Assembly (NCBI RefSeq): GCF_044239695.1
Contig: NZ_JBIIAW010000127.1
Coordinates: 1-7,360 of the forward strand
DNA: 7,360 nucleotides
Source: Pseudolysinimonas_A sp044239695
Lineage (GTDB): Bacteria; Actinomycetota; Actinomycetes; Actinomycetales; Microbacteriaceae
Reading direction: 5' to 3'
Notes under the pieces: model-generated
Database searches by the model: none
What the model saw: the letters and a program-made list of their open reading frames with translations, nothing else
What the model was told of the DNA's origin: nothing
Translations under genes and position numbers: made by a program
Part shown: positions 6,072 through 7,360 of the stretch, one piece after another
Layout: each line of letters begins with the position of its first letter
Position numbering within the stretch: position 1 is the stretch's first letter

Positions 6072-6093
6072 AAATGTGGGCAAATTGTGGGCA
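6072..6093 (+). repeat. Tandem 11-bp repeat TGTGGGCA in the att-proximal gap
   Basis: AAATGTGGGCA (6072-6082) is followed directly by AATTGTGGGCA (6083-6093), with one mismatch. The 11-bp period puts both TGTGGGCA cores on the same face of the helix, as for a dimeric DNA-binding protein. The repeat begins six bases after the stop of the 311-aa gene (minus strand) and lies about 100 bp from the tRNA fragment, a plausible place for integrase arm-type or excisionase sites. Function is inferred. Confidence 0.5.
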
Positions 6094-6098
6094 GGCGG

Positions 6099-7034
6099 TC
6101 ACGCCCAGGGCGGCGAAATCTCGCTGAACGTCACTTTGCTGTCGGCCTCGACGGCCTTGATGGCCTCGGGTGTTGCGGCGTGATTGATGAAGTAGTAGAC
6201 CGTCTTGCCGCGAACTGCCTCGAGCAGACCGTATTGGCCGACCTCGACCAGCCATCTCGCCGCGTCATCGACACGTCGTTCAGTGAACTCGTATTCGAAG
6301 TACTGGTGTTGGCCGGCACCGATTCCCACCTTGTCTCCATCGAGGGCCTGCACGCGCACGCTAGCGGCTCGTTCGTCGGTGGGGAGGATCTCGATCAGCG
6401 GCGGCTGATTGATGGCGTCCGTGCGGGTCACGATGCTCACGGCCGAGCCGAAGCGAGCCCGCGTCTCGTTCGCAATGAGAAGCAAGGCGTCGGGCAGTCT
6501 TTCGTCGACCAGGAATGCCGATTGCCCCGCGTCGTCCACGGGATCTGGTGCGAGGTGAGAGCCCGGCACGGTCCACGACTCCGTGGTTTCCGCGAGGGTC
6601 AATCGCCTGGCGTGCTTCGAGGTCACATCATCCGGGAACGGCTCACCGACGACTCGGGCGATGTTGCGTCCGCCGAACAAGTGCCGCCGCCGATCGCGCC
6701 ATAACTCGATGCCCCCATCGCACACCTGAGCCAATCGCTGTTTCACCGCGCGGGTGGCGTCGTCATCCCAGCCGTGTTGTTCGGTGAGCACGCAGTCGAT
6801 GCCGTTGCCGAACGTGATGTACAGCCCGTTCGCGCGGTCCAGGTCGATCTCGATCGCAGCCGTCGACGTGTTGGGTGCGTAGGCCTCCAAACGCAATGCG
6901 GGATTCCACGGTTGGATCGCGGGAGCGATCCGCACGAACACCCCATCGCCGTAGCGCTGTTTGAGAAACGCGGCGATGTCGGACAGCACTGGCTCGAACT
7001 CGGCGCGGAGCTCGTCGTCGAGTGCGTGGTCCAT
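6099..7034 (-). CDS. Unrecognised 311-aa protein with two diverged copies of one ~95-residue domain, downstream of vapC
   Basis: No family recognised. Acidic, soluble, no membrane segment or signal peptide. Residues ~17-112 and ~180-275 can be aligned as a duplication: LSDIAAFLKQRYGDGVFVRI pairs with LPDALLLIANETRARFGSAV, then ALRLEAYAPN with PPLIEILPTDE, IEIDLDRANGLYITFGNG with VRVQALDGDKVGIGAGQH, and a final DDDATRAV...GGIEL with VDDAARWL...GLLEA. Each copy reads helix, strands, then an amphipathic helix. A linker (113-179) contains an Arg-rich part (WRDRRRHLFGGR). The start ATG at 7034 has AAGG seven bases upstream, so this gene uses a normal ribosome-binding site, unlike the leaderless core genes. 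It begins 25 bases after the vapC stop on the same strand, so the two are probably cotranscribed. Codon use is less GC-rich than in the left part of the window. Confidence 0.85.
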   Translation of the reverse strand: MDHALDDELRAEFEPVLSDIAAFLKQRYGDGVFVRIAPAIQPWNPALRLEAYAPNTSTAAIEIDLDRANGLYITFGNGIDCVLTEQHGWDDDATRAVKQRLAQVCDGGIELWRDRRRHLFGGRNIARVVGEPFPDDVTSKHARRLTLAETTESWTVPGSHLAPDPVDDAGQSAFLVDERLPDALLLIANETRARFGSAVSIVTRTDAINQPPLIEILPTDERAASVRVQALDGDKVGIGAGQHQYFEYEFTERRVDDAARWLVEVGQYGLLEAVRGKTVYYFINHAATPEAIKAVEADSKVTFSEISPPWA

Positions 7035-7059
7035 GCAACAACCTTGCCCGACCCCGCGG

Positions 7060-7360
7060 CTAAATGGATCCTCGCGGCAATATCCACCGGTGTGCGAACC
7101 CCGGTACGACCGACGCGAGGTGCTCGAAGTCGCGGTCGTAGTGCAAGACGGCTGCGTCGTTCTTGATCGCGTACGCCGCGATCAAGGTGTCCATAGCGCC
7201 GGCAGCCCGCAGCAGGCCCCCGTTCCAGAGACTGCTCTGAATGCTTAACACCTCGTCCTGCGTGGGGTGTGCGTCGCACTGTCCGAACGCTTCGAGCTGG
7301 TCAGCCAGAGCAGTGTGAGCCTTGGGGGTCGGTGCGGTGAAGCCGTACTCGAGAGCAACG
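7060..7360 (-). CDS. vapC: VapC-type PIN-domain endoribonuclease toxin (N-terminal part outside window)
   Basis: Predicted Mg2+-dependent RNase toxin of a type II toxin-antitoxin pair; relatives cut tRNA or rRNA and are neutralised by a VapB antitoxin. The frame is open from the right edge to TAG at 7060-7062. The 99 visible residues are about three quarters of a usual 130-140. PIN marks: a Glu in ALEYGFTAP (visible residue 4), AMDTLIAAYAI with Asp57, and VLHYDRDFEHLA with Asp75 (Asp77 also present). These are three of the four expected metal-binding acids; the first (N-terminal) Asp would lie outside. The ending WILPRGSI resembles the C-terminal tail of many actinobacterial VapCs. An internal GTG at 7251 would cut the PIN fold and is not the start. 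The antitoxin gene would be expected upstream (above 7360) and cannot be checked here. Confidence 0.87.
   Translation of the reverse strand, partial: VALEYGFTAPTPKAHTALADQLEAFGQCDAHPTQDEVLSIQSSLWNGGLLRAAGAMDTLIAAYAIKNDAAVLHYDRDFEHLASVVPGFAHRWILPRGSI

Larger units (their letters stand above)
5926..7360. mobile_element. Left end of a putative tRNA-Lys integrative element or genomic island (continues beyond the window)
   Basis: The inference rests on four things: the tRNA-Lys 3' fragment at its border, a repeat-bearing gene-free strip just inside, cargo genes of accessory type (a VapC toxin and an orphan protein), and base composition that drops visibly. By hand count, sample 60-base lines here are 55-65% GC (6181, 6121), against 68% for a line in folD. 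No integrase, relaxase or phage gene is in view. If correct, the intact tRNA-Lys(TTT) gene and probably the integrase lie at the far end. Alternatives: an old degraded island, or a tRNA duplicate left by rearrangement. Confidence 0.5.

Noticed and set aside
5998..6183. 61-codon plus-strand frame containing NVGKLWAGG, considered as an integrase C-terminal remnant.
   Set aside because: The resemblance is to a few residues only, they fall on the 11-bp tandem repeat, and the frame overlaps the 3' end of the 311-aa gene. No Arg/His/Tyr recombinase motifs are present.
6743..7279. 178-codon minus-strand frame across the vapC/311-aa junction.
   Set aside because: It is out of frame with both the PIN motifs and the duplicated-domain protein, and reads as Arg/Ser/Thr-rich shadow sequence.
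1..7360. CRISPR array, IS element, rRNA, riboswitch.
   Set aside because: No regularly spaced 20-40 base repeats, transposase motifs with terminal inverted repeats, or recognisable rRNA or riboswitch cores were seen on either strand.

Overview
The window comes from a high-GC Gram-positive actinobacterium, most likely Microbacteriaceae (Microbacterium-like). This rests on strong G/C third-position bias, GTG starts, apparent leaderless genes with TANNNT -10 boxes, and the long palindromic repeat behind folD, which resembles one I recall from that family. The assignment is inference from style, not from a search.

Layout of the core part (1-5912). The 3' three quarters of folD runs off the left edge. 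A ~98-bp near-palindrome separates it from the convergent galactokinase gene galK. galK and an aldose 1-epimerase (galM-like) gene diverge from a 57-bp promoter region, giving a small galactose/aldose divergon. The epimerase stop overlaps by one base the start of a fused ferritin-like/VIT1-CCC1 iron or manganese transporter gene. A ~205-bp gene-free stretch with several hairpins follows, including a strong terminator candidate. Beyond it lie two minus-strand genes for unrecognised proteins (155 aa soluble, 207 aa with a membrane hairpin), again overlapping by one base. Last comes a plus-strand FMN-split-barrel (general stress protein 26-like) gene ending in a hairpin. Three genes (galK, galM, and the 155-aa gene) each carry a TANNNT box exactly six bases before the start codon, the expected architecture for leaderless transcripts.

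At about 5926-5973 the minus strand carries only the 3' part (anticodon loop, variable region, T arm, 3' acceptor strand) of a tRNA-Lys(TTT), with no 5' half. This is the classic scar of an integrative element inserted in a tRNA 3' end. The side with the missing tRNA half is the right side, and from there on the base composition is visibly less GC-extreme.

The accessory part (5974-7360) has a gene-free, repeat-bearing att-proximal strip. It is followed by two minus-strand genes: the 3' part of a VapC/PIN-domain ribonuclease toxin (running off the right edge) and, 25 bp downstream, a 311-aa unrecognised protein. That protein appears to consist of two diverged copies of one ~95-residue domain. 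The VapC plus duplicated-domain pair in an apparent tRNA-Lys island is the most promising candidate for something undescribed. No integrase, IS element, CRISPR array or rRNA is visible in the window.
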